This document shows, piece after piece, positions 36,781 to 46,204 of a stretch of 64,000 nt of DNA (position 1 is the stretch's first letter; the number at the start of each line of letters is the position of its first letter). The stretch is from the NCBI RefSeq assembly GCF_015624505.1, contig NZ_CP061379.1, positions 2,852,001-2,916,000 on the forward strand. Reading direction: 5' to 3'. Under the pieces are notes generated by a model. It was given only the letters and a program-made list of their open reading frames with translations, searched no databases and was not told the origin of the DNA. This stretch comes from Bradyrhizobium commune (GTDB taxonomy: Bacteria > Pseudomonadota > Alphaproteobacteria > Rhizobiales > Xanthobacteraceae). The translations under genes were made by a program, and so were the position numbers.

Positions 36781-36889
36781 CGTCATTCCGGGGCGCGCGA
36801 AGCGCGAGCCCGGAATCCATGGTTCGGCCGGAACGCGTGGGTAGATGGATTCCGGGCTCGCGCCCAAGAGGGCGCGCCCGGGAATGACG
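36781..36889. repeat. Inverted repeat pair, same family as the GIY-YIG flanks, without a gene
   Basis: A copy at 36781-36820 (CGTCATTCCGGGGCGCG to CCCGGAATCCAT) and its inverse at 36845-36889 (ATGGATTCCGGGCTCGCG to GGGAATGACG) are separated by 24 bp. Orientation matches the pair at 12219/12571. Here nothing is carried between them. Confidence 0.9.
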
Positions 36890-36898
36890 GGAGTTCGG

Positions 36899-38320
36899 TT
36901 ATTTGGCCGGCGGTTTCGGCCAGGGCTTCTGCGCCCCGCGCAGACCTTCGAACGCCTTGGCCATGCCGAGCACGCCGATATCGTCGAAGCGGCGGCCGAC
37001 GATCTGCACGCCGATGGGAAAACCCTTGGCATCGAAGCCGCCGTTGATGGAGACGGCCGGGTTCTCCGACATATTCCATGGCACGGTATAGCAGATATGC
37101 TCGAACGGCCGCATCGGATCGTTAGTCGGCGAGGCCCAGTCCGCCGGATAGTTCACGTTCGGCGCGGTTGGCGAAATCAGATAGTCGAGCTCGCAGAACA
37201 ACTTTGACGCGACCGCGCGGATCGCCATGGTCTGGTTGAAGCCGCGGATGACGTCGACGCCCGACAGCCTCGCGGCGGACTCGCCCCATTTGAAGATGTA
37301 GGGCAACACCTTGGCCTGTTCGGCCGGCGTCAGCTTGGACAGATCGTCCCACATCCGCGCGCGCCAGAAATTGTCGAGGCCGTCAAGCATGTCGCGCGTC
37401 AGGATGCCGTCGACCTCGGTGACGACGCTGCCTGCGGATTCGAACGCCTTTGCGGCTTTCACGGCAACTTCACGGACCGATTTTTCCGCCGGCAGGCCGA
37501 CACCGGCATCGAGCATCAGGCCGATGCGCAGTTTGCGCGGAGATTTTTCCAGCCCTTTCCAGTTCAGCGGTTCGGCGGGAAGGCTCATGCCGTCGCGGCG
37601 GTCGGGCTTGGCGATCACGCCCATCATCAGCGCGCAATCGTCGACCGTGCGGGTCATGGGGCCAGCGACGCGGCCGACATAGGCGGGGTCGATCGGCACG
37701 CGGCCGAAGCTCGGCTTGAAGCCGACGAGGCCGCACCAGCCGGCGGGCAGGCGCACGGAGCCGCCGATATCGGTGCCGAGATGCAAGGGGCCGTAGCCGG
37801 CCGCAGCGGCAGCACCTGCGCCTGCACTGGAGCCGCCGGGATTTTTGGAGAGGTCCCACGGATTGCGCGCGAGCGCGTGGAAGGAGGAGAGCCCGGAGGA
37901 CAGCATGCCGTAATCCGGCATGGTGGTCTTGGCGAAGATGATGGAGCCTGCCTCACGCAGCCGCGCGGCGGGCGGGGCGTCCTTCTCGGCGGGCACGAGC
38001 TTGACGCTTACAGCGCCCAGCGGCACCGGCACGCCCTTGGTCGCGATATTGTCCTTCACCGTGACGGGCACGCCGTCGAGCGGGCCTGATGGTTCGCCCC
38101 CGGACCAGCGCGCGGTCGAGGCCGCTGCCGCCTCGCGCGCGCCGTCGGGATCAAACGCATAGAGCGCCCTGAGGTGCGGCTCCCACGCGGCGATGTGCGC
38201 GAGCAAATCCTCCAGCACCTCGCTCGGCGAGAACTGTTTTGCGCGATAACCCGCGATCAGGTCGACCGCGGACAGATCGTGCAGCGAGGTGACCGCCTCC
38301 TCGATGCTCTTTTTATGCAT
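36899..38320 (-). CDS. Amidase (amidase signature family)
   Basis: 473 residues from the ATG at 38320. The Ser-Ser-Lys triad is intact: Lys89 in GVPVTVKDNIATKG, Ser164 in KNPGGSSAGAGAAAA and Ser188 in GTDIGGSVRLPAGWCG. It hydrolyses carboxylic amides; substrate not readable. Its start overlaps the end of the M20 hydrolase gene by 8 bp, and it is the last gene of the minus-strand row that reaches up to the oligopeptide transporter, so a role in breaking down imported amides or peptides is likely. Confidence 0.93.
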   Translation of the reverse strand: MHKKSIEEAVTSLHDLSAVDLIAGYRAKQFSPSEVLEDLLAHIAAWEPHLRALYAFDPDGAREAAAASTARWSGGEPSGPLDGVPVTVKDNIATKGVPVPLGAVSVKLVPAEKDAPPAARLREAGSIIFAKTTMPDYGMLSSGLSSFHALARNPWDLSKNPGGSSAGAGAAAAAGYGPLHLGTDIGGSVRLPAGWCGLVGFKPSFGRVPIDPAYVGRVAGPMTRTVDDCALMMGVIAKPDRRDGMSLPAEPLNWKGLEKSPRKLRIGLMLDAGVGLPAEKSVREVAVKAAKAFESAGSVVTEVDGILTRDMLDGLDNFWRARMWDDLSKLTPAEQAKVLPYIFKWGESAARLSGVDVIRGFNQTMAIRAVASKLFCELDYLISPTAPNVNYPADWASPTNDPMRPFEHICYTVPWNMSENPAVSINGGFDAKGFPIGVQIVGRRFDDIGVLGMAKAFEGLRGAQKPWPKPPAK

Positions 38321-39485
38321 TGCCGCCCGCCGGCATGCGGGTCTCGATGATCCGGGCGAACATGCTGGCGCCGATCGGCAGGATCTTGTCGTCGAGCACG
38401 AAGCCTGGATTGTGCACGGGCACCGAGCCGTCATGGCCGACCCAGAAATAGGCGCCGGGAATGGTCTCCAGCATGTCGGCGAAGTCCTCGCTGCCCATCT
38501 TCGGCTGGGTGCGGGTGATCACGTTCGCCGGGTTGACGATTGTGCGCGCGACCTCCTCGACCACCTTGGACTGCTCGACCTGGTTGACCAGCACGTTGAA
38601 GGTGTCGCGGATGTCGACGTCGATCACGCACTGATAGGCGCTCGCGATGCCGGCGCAGATGGTGCGGATGCGTTCGCTGATCAGGGTGCGGACTTCCTTC
38701 GAGAAGGTGCGGATGGTGCCGCAAAGATGCGCCTCGCCAGGAATGACGTTGTAGGCGGAGCCCGCATGGATCTGGGTGATCGACACCACAGCAGCCTGGA
38801 GCGGCTCGACGTTGCGGCTGACGATGGTCTGGATCGCCTGCGCCAGCGTGGTTGCGATGATCACCGCGTCCTTGGAGCGCTCCGGCATCGCGCCATGGGC
38901 GCCGTAGCCGGTGATGCGGAGGTCGAAGAAGTCGGCGCTGGCCATCGCCGGGCCGGGCAGGATCGCGATCTCGCCGTGGTTGAGGTCGGGTGCGTTGTGC
39001 AGGCCGTAGAGCTCGTCGCAGGGAAACTTCTCGAACAGCCCGTCCTTGATCATCGCGCGCGCACCGCCGAGACCTTCCTCGGCCGGCTGGAAGATCAGGT
39101 GCACCGTGCCGTCGAAATTCCTGGTCTCGGCGAGATAGCGGGCGGTGCCGAGCAGCATGGTGGTGTGGCCGTCATGGCCGCAGCCGTGGAAGCGGCCGGG
39201 GATTTTCGAGCTCCATTTCAGATTGGTGTTCTCTTCCATCGGCAGCGCATCCATGTCGGCGCGCAAGCCGATGCGCTTGCCGCTCGAACCCTTGCCCTTG
39301 ATGACACCGATCACGCCGGTGCCGCCGAGACCGCGATGCACCTCGATGCCCCAGCTCTTCAGCTTGTCGGCGACGATGCCGGAGGTGCGCACTTCCTCGA
39401 AACCGATCTCGGGATGGGCGTGGATGTCGCGGCGGATGGCGGTAAGTTCGTCGGCATAGCCGTCGATGCGGTCGATGGTGGGCAT
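38313..39485 (-). CDS. M20 amidohydrolase (hippurate hydrolase-like)
   Basis: 390 residues. The metal-binding motifs are IGLRADMDALPM (about 92-103), GRFHGCGHDGHTTML (about 117-131) and PAEEGLGGARAMI (about 154-166). This is the aminoacylase/hippurate hydrolase subgroup of peptidase family M20D. It cleaves N-acyl amino acids such as hippurate or related conjugates in the cytoplasm. It starts 13 bp downstream of the M81 gene and overlaps the amidase gene. Confidence 0.93.
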   Translation of the reverse strand: MPTIDRIDGYADELTAIRRDIHAHPEIGFEEVRTSGIVADKLKSWGIEVHRGLGGTGVIGVIKGKGSSGKRIGLRADMDALPMEENTNLKWSSKIPGRFHGCGHDGHTTMLLGTARYLAETRNFDGTVHLIFQPAEEGLGGARAMIKDGLFEKFPCDELYGLHNAPDLNHGEIAILPGPAMASADFFDLRITGYGAHGAMPERSKDAVIIATTLAQAIQTIVSRNVEPLQAAVVSITQIHAGSAYNVIPGEAHLCGTIRTFSKEVRTLISERIRTICAGIASAYQCVIDVDIRDTFNVLVNQVEQSKVVEEVARTIVNPANVITRTQPKMGSEDFADMLETIPGAYFWVGHDGSVPVHNPGFVLDDKILPIGASMFARIIETRMPAGGNA

Positions 39486-39498
39486 ATGTCCTGTCCGG

Positions 39499-41004
39499 TT
39501 AGCGTGAAGGGGGCGTGAAAACGGGGCCGTTCGGCTTGATGCGGATGCCCGGACGCAGGCGCGTCCAGGGTAGCGACGCGGTATCGGCCGGCATCGCGCC
39601 GGGCGCGGCGCAGATCATCAGCTTCTCCGCGATCGGCTCGAAATCGGCGCGGAAGTGCACCGAGCTCTTGTTGACAAGAATCTTCTCCTGCGTCGGCTCG
39701 ATGCCGACATAGCGGTACATCGCCTGGTCCGCGAGCTGCGCCTTGTGCGAGGACACGACGACGCGGACGTCGCCGATGCGCAAGGCCGCGGAGGGGCCCA
39801 TCTCCATCTCGCGGCCGCCATAATAGGGGCCGGGCGCGATGAAGCGGCCGTCGGAGAGCTTTTCGACGACGAAGGTCTCGGTGTAGGGCTCGTCACCGGG
39901 AATGCCGGACTTGCCGCCGAGCGACAACGTGACGGTGGCGCCGACGCCGGCCGCATGCGCAGCCTTGGCCGAGACCGGATCGTAGAGCGCGCCGGTTGCG
40001 GCGCTGGCCTTGTTGCGCACCAGCGCGCGCAGCATGCCGGTGGTGTCGGAATCGCCGCCGGCGCCGGGATTGTCCTGGGTGTCCGCGATGACGACCGGCT
40101 TGCTCGCGCTCTTCGAAAGTTCCATGGCATGACGCACGCCATCGTCGGGCGACCAGATCTTGCCATCGAAATCGTCCTCGTGGCTTTCGATCAGCTTGAC
40201 GATCGCGTCCGCCGCGCGGTCGGCATCCGCTTGAGTCTTGCCATAGGCGAACACGCTCGGACCACAGTCGCGGAAATCGGCGGCAGGGAAGCCGGGCGCG
40301 AAGGACAGCGTCGGAACCGCGTCGCTTTCGAGCGCCGCGAGCTTCTCGTAGATGCCCTTGGTGGGGTAGTCGTTGGTGCATTGCCAGCTGATCGCGATCA
40401 GGAAGGGCAACTGGCGGAACGACTTTGCGAAGCGTTGCTTCGTCTTCAGCAGCAGCGCGAGGTGCCGCGCGGCGGCGCGGCCGGTGTCGGCCATGTCGAC
40501 ATGCGGATAGGTGCGGTAGGCGATCAGCGCATCCGCGTGTTCCATCATCTCCGGCGTGACGTTGGCGTGCAAGTCGAGGCTCGCGACCAGCGGAACATCT
40601 CTGCCGATGACGCGGCGCACCCGCGCCAGAATCTCGCCTTCGCCGTCGTCGAGATGCTCGGTGACCATGGCGCCGTGCAGGTCGAGATAAACCGCATCGA
40701 TCGGGCTGGCGGCTGCGATGCCGTCGACCATCACCTTCACGATGCGCTCGAAGGCGTCCTTGGTGACGTGCGCCGACGGGCTCGCACCGCAGGCGATCGT
40801 CGGAACGAGTTCCCAGCCATTGGCCTCGGCGCTGTCGGCGAAGCCGGCAAGGCCGACATTGATGCGCCGCATCACCTTGAGCACGTCGGCGCCTTGCGTC
40901 ATCGCCGGCCAGCCGCCGCCATGCTGGAAGTCCGCGAACGTCGCCTTCGTCGGAGCGAAAGTGTTGGTCTCGTGCAGGAAGCCGCCGACGGCGATGCGTG
41001 TCAT
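39499..41004 (-). CDS. M81 family metallopeptidase (MlrC-like)
   Basis: 501 residues from the ATG at 41004; a TTG one codon upstream is possible. VGGFLHETNTFAPTKATFAD at the start is the family signature, with YLDLHGAMVTEHLDDGEGEI and SLDLHANVTPEMMEHADALI carrying metal-ligand His and Asp residues. VVIADTQDNPGAGGDSDTTG follows later. The founding member MlrC breaks down linearised microcystin; most relatives in soil bacteria have unknown peptide substrates. It is next to M20, amidase and oligopeptide transport genes, so a peptide-catabolic role is likely. Confidence 0.9.
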   Translation of the reverse strand: MTRIAVGGFLHETNTFAPTKATFADFQHGGGWPAMTQGADVLKVMRRINVGLAGFADSAEANGWELVPTIACGASPSAHVTKDAFERIVKVMVDGIAAASPIDAVYLDLHGAMVTEHLDDGEGEILARVRRVIGRDVPLVASLDLHANVTPEMMEHADALIAYRTYPHVDMADTGRAAARHLALLLKTKQRFAKSFRQLPFLIAISWQCTNDYPTKGIYEKLAALESDAVPTLSFAPGFPAADFRDCGPSVFAYGKTQADADRAADAIVKLIESHEDDFDGKIWSPDDGVRHAMELSKSASKPVVIADTQDNPGAGGDSDTTGMLRALVRNKASAATGALYDPVSAKAAHAAGVGATVTLSLGGKSGIPGDEPYTETFVVEKLSDGRFIAPGPYYGGREMEMGPSAALRIGDVRVVVSSHKAQLADQAMYRYVGIEPTQEKILVNKSSVHFRADFEPIAEKLMICAAPGAMPADTASLPWTRLRPGIRIKPNGPVFTPPSR

Positions 41005-41148
41005 CAATTCAAGTCCAGGCGATTGAGAGTGCGCGACGTTAGCCTTGGCCTTGCGGCAAGAGCAAGGTGGGAAGCAATCGCGCCGCGCATAGGGTCAAGC
41101 TGTTTTGGGAATGCTGCGGATGTTATGAGCCCCTTCGCCGGGACGACA

Positions 41149-42813
41149 CTAGGCGTTCGCCGCCACACCCTCTGCCACCGGCCGGAAATTCGCAAAATCC
41201 CAGTTGCGCCCTGGCGCTGCATCCAGCAGCGCCTTGGTGTAGGCCTCCTGCGGATGCGTCAGCACCTCGGCGGCGGGGCCCTGTTCGACCACGCGGCCGT
41301 GCTGCATCACCACGACTTCGTCGCAGATCTGCGCTGCGACGCGCAAATCGTGGGTGATGAACAGGATGGCGATGCCGAGCCGTTTCTGGATCTCGTCGAG
41401 CAGTTCCAGCACCTGCGCCTGCACGGAGACGTCGAGCGCAGAGACGGCTTCGTCCGCGACCAGCACGTCCGGATCGAGCGCAAGCGCGCGCGCAATGGCG
41501 ATGCGCTGGCGCTGGCCGCCGGAAAACTGGTGCGGATAGCGCGACACCGCATCCGCCGGCAGTCCGACCAGCTCGAGCAATTCGCGCGCGCGCTTCATCG
41601 CGTCGGCATGCGAGGTGCCGTAGTTGATCGGGCCTTCCGCGATGCTCTCTCCGACCGTGATGCGCGGGTTGAGCGAGCGGTAGGGATCCTGGAACACGAT
41701 CTGGATTTTTTGCCGGTGCGGCTGGAGCAGGCGGCGCGAGATGTCGGAGATCTCGCGGCCGGCGAGGCGGACGCCGCCGGAGGTCGGATCGATCAGGCGG
41801 ACGATGCAGCGCGCCACCGTCGACTTGCCCGAGCCGCTTTCGCCGACGATGCCGAGGGTGCGGCCCTTGCGCAGCGTCAGCGTCACCTTGTCGGCGGCGA
41901 CGACCTCGCGGCCTTTGCCGAAGAACGCGCGCTCCTTGTAGACCTTGCCGAGCTCGTTGGCCTCGAGCACGACGGGCTCGCGGCTCTCTTCGCGCGGAGC
42001 GCGCGGAACCAGGCTCGGCACCGACGCCAGCAAATTGCGGGTGTATTCCATGGTCGGATTGCGCAGCACGGTGTCGAGCGGACCGGTCTCGACCAGGCGG
42101 CCCTGCCGCATCACCGCGACGCGGTCGGCGATCTCGGCCACCACGCCCATGTCGTGGGTGATGAACAAGACGGCCGTGCCGTGATCGCGCTGGAGGTCGC
42201 GGATCAGGGTCAGGATCTGCTTTTGCGTGGTGACATCGAGCGCAGTGGTCGGTTCGTCGGCGATCAGCAGCTTGGGTTCGAGCACCAACGCCATCGCGAT
42301 CATGATGCGCTGGCGCTGGCCGCCGGAGAGGCGGTGCGGGTAGGAGGCGAAGATGCGCTCGACCTGGGGCAGGCGGACCTGCTCCATCATGTCGAGGATG
42401 CGCTTCTTGCGTGCCCTGGCATCAAGATCGGTGTGGGCGCGCAGCACCTCGTCGATCTGGCGGCCGACGTGGACCACCGGATTGAGCGCGGTCATCGGCT
42501 CCTGGAAGATCATCGCCATCTTGGTCGCGCGCAGCTGGCGCAGGCGGCGGTCGGTCGCGGTGAGGATCTCCTCGCCGACGAGCTTGACGCTGCCGCCGGT
42601 CGGAACCAGCGTGCCCTTCGGCAATAGGCCCATCGTGGTGAGCGAGGTCACAGACTTGCCCGAGCCGCTTTCGCCGACGAGGCACAGCGTCTCGCCCTCG
42701 TGCACCTGGATCGAGATGCCGTCGATGATCTTTGCGCCGTTCGGCTTCTTGCCGACGGCGACGACGAGGTTGTTGATGTCGAGGACCGGGTTGGTCATCA
42801 CTTGATTGGTCAT
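41149..42813 (-). CDS. Oligopeptide ABC transporter ATPase with two nucleotide-binding domains
   Basis: 554 residues, a fusion of DppD- and DppF-like halves. Walker A GESGSGKS occurs at about 47 and 325. Signature motifs are LSGGQRQRIMIAMAL in the first half and FSGGQRQRIAIARAL in the second, with Walker B LLIADEPTTALD and VLVADEAVSALD. The start at 42813 overlaps the permease stop by one base (TGATG). A second in-frame ATG five codons on results from a tandem duplication of TTGGTCATCACTTG, giving MTNQVMTNPV. It powers peptide import at the inner membrane. Confidence 0.95.
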   Translation of the reverse strand: MTNQVMTNPVLDINNLVVAVGKKPNGAKIIDGISIQVHEGETLCLVGESGSGKSVTSLTTMGLLPKGTLVPTGGSVKLVGEEILTATDRRLRQLRATKMAMIFQEPMTALNPVVHVGRQIDEVLRAHTDLDARARKKRILDMMEQVRLPQVERIFASYPHRLSGGQRQRIMIAMALVLEPKLLIADEPTTALDVTTQKQILTLIRDLQRDHGTAVLFITHDMGVVAEIADRVAVMRQGRLVETGPLDTVLRNPTMEYTRNLLASVPSLVPRAPREESREPVVLEANELGKVYKERAFFGKGREVVAADKVTLTLRKGRTLGIVGESGSGKSTVARCIVRLIDPTSGGVRLAGREISDISRRLLQPHRQKIQIVFQDPYRSLNPRITVGESIAEGPINYGTSHADAMKRARELLELVGLPADAVSRYPHQFSGGQRQRIAIARALALDPDVLVADEAVSALDVSVQAQVLELLDEIQKRLGIAILFITHDLRVAAQICDEVVVMQHGRVVEQGPAAEVLTHPQEAYTKALLDAAPGRNWDFANFRPVAEGVAANA

Positions 42814-43700
42814 CACTTGCCTTCCCGCTGCTTCATGCGGGGATCGAGGGCGTCGCGGGCAGCGTCGCCGATCAGATTGATGCTGAGGATGGCGATCGAG
42901 AGCAAAAGGCCCGGCCAGAAGATCAGCGTCGGCTTGAGCTGAAAATACTGGCGGCCTTCGGCCATGATGTTGCCCCAGGTCGGCGTCTCCGGCGAGATGC
43001 CGGCGCCGAGGAAGGAGAGGATCGCCTCGGTGAGGATGGCGGAGGCGCAGACATAGGTGCCCTGGACGATCAGCGGCGCGATCGTGTTCGGCATCAGATG
43101 CCGCCACATGATCTTGGGCAGGGACGAGCCGACCGAGATCGCCGCTTCGACGTAAGGTTCTTCGCGAGCCGACAGCACCACCGAGCGCACCAGACGCGCC
43201 ACGCGCGGGATTTCGGGAATGGTGATCGCGACCAGCACGGTCCAGATGCTGGCGCCGGAGAGCGACACCACGGCGATCGCGAGCAAAATGCTCGGCATCG
43301 CCATCAGGCCGTCCATGATGCGCATCATCACGGAATCGACCAGCTTGAAGAAGCCGGAGACGAGGCCGATGGCGAGCCCGATGACGACCGACAGGATCGC
43401 CGAGCCGATCCCGATCAGCAGCGAGACACGGCCGCCATAGATGACGCGGGACAGCAGGTCGCGGCCATAGGCGTCGGTGCCGAGCAGGAATTGCGCCGAC
43501 GCGGGCTTGAGCCGCAGCGACGGCGCCAGCTGGATCGGGTCATGCGGCGCGATCAGCGGCGCCAGGATCGAGATCAGCACGATCAGCGCGAGCAACACCG
43601 TTGCCGTGGCGATGATCGGCGTCGAGGTCAGGAAGCCGAAACGCGGCCGCAGCGGCGACGTGATCGGAATGGAGGACTGGGGAAGGGTATCGACCGACAT
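42813..43700 (-). CDS. Oligopeptide ABC transporter permease, DppC-like
   Basis: 295 residues with six membrane segments. The N-terminal OppC_N-type region, then HDPIQLAPSLRLKPASAQFL and LLGTDAYGRDLLSRVIYGGR, is typical. The coupling-helix EAA region is AAISVGSSLPKIMWRHLMPN. It pairs with the DppB-like protein (19 bp upstream) and the fused ATPase. Confidence 0.94.
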   Translation of the reverse strand: MSVDTLPQSSIPITSPLRPRFGFLTSTPIIATATVLLALIVLISILAPLIAPHDPIQLAPSLRLKPASAQFLLGTDAYGRDLLSRVIYGGRVSLLIGIGSAILSVVIGLAIGLVSGFFKLVDSVMMRIMDGLMAMPSILLAIAVVSLSGASIWTVLVAITIPEIPRVARLVRSVVLSAREEPYVEAAISVGSSLPKIMWRHLMPNTIAPLIVQGTYVCASAILTEAILSFLGAGISPETPTWGNIMAEGRQYFQLKPTLIFWPGLLLSIAILSINLIGDAARDALDPRMKQREGK

Positions 43701-43719
43701 GGTTGTTCTTGTCCTTGCC

Positions 43720-44661
43720 TCAGTACCGGATCCGGGGATCTAGCAGGGTGTAGGCGACGTCGATCAGGAGATTGACGACGACGTAGATCAGCGACGTCAG
43801 CAAAATCATCGCCTGGATCACCGGATAGTCACGCGCCAGCACCGCGTCCACCGTGAGGCGGCCGATGCCGGGGATGTTGAACACGCTCTCGGTGACGACG
43901 ACGCCCGAGATCAAAAGCGCAAAGCCGGTGCCGATCACGGTGATCACGGGCACAGCAGCGTTGCGCAGCGCGTGCCGCATCATCACCGCGACTTCGTTGA
44001 TGCCCTTGGCGCGCGCCGTTCGCACGTAATCTTCGCCGAGCACGTCGAGCATCGCCGCGCGCGTCATGCGCGCGATCAGCGCGATATAGATGAAGGAGAG
44101 CGCGCAGGTCGGCAGGATGATGCGCTCGAAGAACGGCCCGAAACCGGTGGTGATGCTGCGGAAGCCCTGCACCGGCACCCAGCGCAGGTCGATCGCGAAC
44201 ACCTCGATCAGGACGTAGCCGACCACGAACACCGGCACCGAGAAGCCGAGCACGGACAGGCCCATCACGAAGCGATCGATCCAGGTGCCGTGCTTCCAGG
44301 CTGCGACGACGCCCAGCGGGACCGCAACGACGACGGCGAGGATGATGGTCGACAGCGCGATCGAGATCGACGGCTCGACGCGCTGGCCGATCATCTTGAT
44401 GACGGGCAGATTGGAGATCAACGAGGTGCCGAGATCGCCGTGCAGCAGCTTGCCGACCCAGGTGATGAATTGCACGATCAGCGGCTCGTTGAGGCCGAGC
44501 GAAGCTCGGATGCGCTCCAGCCGTTCCGGCGTCGCATTGTCGCCGGCGAGGATCGCGGCGGGATCGCCCGGGGTCAGCCGCAGCAGCAGGAACACGAACA
44601 GCGCAACGACGCCCATCACGGGCACGGCAGCGAAGATTCGGCGAACGAGATATCCGAGCAC
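43720..44661 (-). CDS. Oligopeptide ABC transporter permease, DppB-like
   Basis: 313 residues from a GTG start. LGYLVRRIFAAVPVMGVVAL, LLRLTPGDPAAILAGDNATP and the coupling-loop sequence EDYVRTARAKGINEVAVMMR are family marks; six membrane segments. It is the first gene of the permease-ATPase operon; 152 bp separate it from the M20 peptidase gene upstream. Confidence 0.94.
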   Translation of the reverse strand: MLGYLVRRIFAAVPVMGVVALFVFLLLRLTPGDPAAILAGDNATPERLERIRASLGLNEPLIVQFITWVGKLLHGDLGTSLISNLPVIKMIGQRVEPSISIALSTIILAVVVAVPLGVVAAWKHGTWIDRFVMGLSVLGFSVPVFVVGYVLIEVFAIDLRWVPVQGFRSITTGFGPFFERIILPTCALSFIYIALIARMTRAAMLDVLGEDYVRTARAKGINEVAVMMRHALRNAAVPVITVIGTGFALLISGVVVTESVFNIPGIGRLTVDAVLARDYPVIQAMILLTSLIYVVVNLLIDVAYTLLDPRIRY

Positions 44662-44813
44662 GTTGGATCCGTCTAATTAGAGTCAAAGCGGCGGCAGCGG
44701 GCGCAGCCTGTTCTGCCATCAGCCTAACATTTGAGCAATTCCCGTGCCATGAGGACCACAGGTTTTGCAGTGCGGCCCATTCGTTTTGGCTGCGCGGCGA
44801 CCTCCCGTCGGGG

Positions 44814-45944
44814 TCACTCCAGCGTTGCGAGCAGGCCCGCCATCAACCGTCCGCGTTCGACCAGGCTGTCGACCTCGATGAACTCTTCCAGCGTGTGGCC
44901 GTTGCCGCCGCGCACGCCGAGGCCATCGAGCGTCGGAATGCCCATCGCGCCGGTGAAGTTGCCGTCGGAGCCGCCGCCCGAGCTCGCATGCGGCAGCTCG
45001 GTGCCGAGCGATTTGGCGATGCCGCGCGCCTTCTCATAGAGCGCCATGGTGCCGGCATCGGGCTCCCACACCGGCCGCGTCACGCCGCGCGTCACCTTGA
45101 AGGTGACGTCATTGGTGGTGCCCGACAGTGCCAGCATCCGTTCGACGCCGCGGTCGAGATCGGCCTGGCGCTTGGCCATGGAGAGCGCTTCGCCGGTCGC
45201 GGTCGTGGCGACGCAATTAACCCATTGGCCGCCATGGACGACGCCGACCGAGAAGGTGCAATCGTCCGTCGTCATCGCGTCGATCGCCAGAATCTGCCGC
45301 GCCATCTCGCGGATTGCCGAGCGTCCGGCCGACAGCCTTGCGCCCGCGTGGCTCGGCCGTCCCGTCGCCTCAAGATTGAAACGCGCGATGGCGTAACGTC
45401 CGGTGGTGACGCCGTTGTCGGCGCGGCCGGGCTCGGGCACCAGCACATATTTGTTGCGCGCGGCTTCCGCCTCGATGAGGTCGCGCGTCGAGGGCGTGCC
45501 GACTTCCTCATCCGGCGTGAACAGGACGGTGATCGGCAGCGGCGTGGTGAAGGCGGCGCGTGCCAGCTGCCGGATCGCTTCCAGCGAGAGATAGTTGCCG
45601 CCCTTCATGTCGTAGATGCCGGGGCCGTAGCATTTGTTGCCCTCACGCCGCCATTTCAGCTTCTCGATGGTGCCGACCGGGTGGACGGTATCCATGTGGC
45701 CTGCGATCAGGATGCCCGGCTCGCCCTGCTTCGGATGGGGAAAGCGCGCGCGGATGACGCCGCCAAAGCCCTGCCGGCCCGCGATGCGCTCGATGGTCGC
45801 ACCCATGATCGCCATGTCGCGCGCGGCGATGTCGAGCATGCGGTTCACTGCATTCGCATCCCAGGTCGGGCTTTCGCATTCCACCCAGCTGCGCAGGCCT
45901 TCGAGCATGGCCTCGGAATCAAAGGGGAGATTGGCTGGATTCAT
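44814..45944 (-). CDS. M20 family metallopeptidase (glutamate carboxypeptidase-like)
   Basis: 376 residues. Metal ligands are visible in LIAGHMDTVHPVGTIEKL (about 75-92), YDMKGGNYLSLEAI (about 111-124) and TPDEEVGTPSTRDLIEAEAA (about 143-162), where the EE pair is the catalytic base region. The C-terminal ASSGGGSDGNFTGAMGIPTL and NGHTLEEF match carboxypeptidase G2-type enzymes. It removes C-terminal glutamate-like residues or related amides. It is divergent from the two binding-protein genes and lies upstream of the permease genes, so it belongs to the same utilisation region. Confidence 0.92.
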   Translation of the reverse strand: MNPANLPFDSEAMLEGLRSWVECESPTWDANAVNRMLDIAARDMAIMGATIERIAGRQGFGGVIRARFPHPKQGEPGILIAGHMDTVHPVGTIEKLKWRREGNKCYGPGIYDMKGGNYLSLEAIRQLARAAFTTPLPITVLFTPDEEVGTPSTRDLIEAEAARNKYVLVPEPGRADNGVTTGRYAIARFNLEATGRPSHAGARLSAGRSAIREMARQILAIDAMTTDDCTFSVGVVHGGQWVNCVATTATGEALSMAKRQADLDRGVERMLALSGTTNDVTFKVTRGVTRPVWEPDAGTMALYEKARGIAKSLGTELPHASSGGGSDGNFTGAMGIPTLDGLGVRGGNGHTLEEFIEVDSLVERGRLMAGLLATLE

Positions 45945-46204
45945 CGATCTCTCTCAGGCTTGCGAAGGTGGAACGCGCATTGCATCGGCAAGCGTCGCGG
46001 AGAGCTTTGTAGAGCCAAACCGGTCCCAGTGGAGCCCATGTGCACGCCGCCTTGGGCTGCACCGAATGCCGATTGACGCGCTCAAGACTGTCTGCAAGTC
46101 TCGAAAGATAAAGGCATTGCATGAGGTTAGTTCGCCTAAGGAACGACCCGAATGCTTAACCAATAACCCGCCTTTGAACAGTTTCACGTCAGGAGAAACT
46201 TTCT

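Noticed and set aside
39499..41004. Calling the M81 gene a microcystin-degradation gene.
   Set aside because: The mlrA, mlrB and mlrD genes are absent and the family is broad; only a family-level name is supportable.
39655..42627. A 990-codon plus-strand frame opposite the M81 and transporter ATPase genes.
   Set aside because: It is an antisense shadow in GC-rich DNA: composition is dominated by Arg, Asp, His and Ala, no domain motif appears, and both opposing genes have full family signatures.
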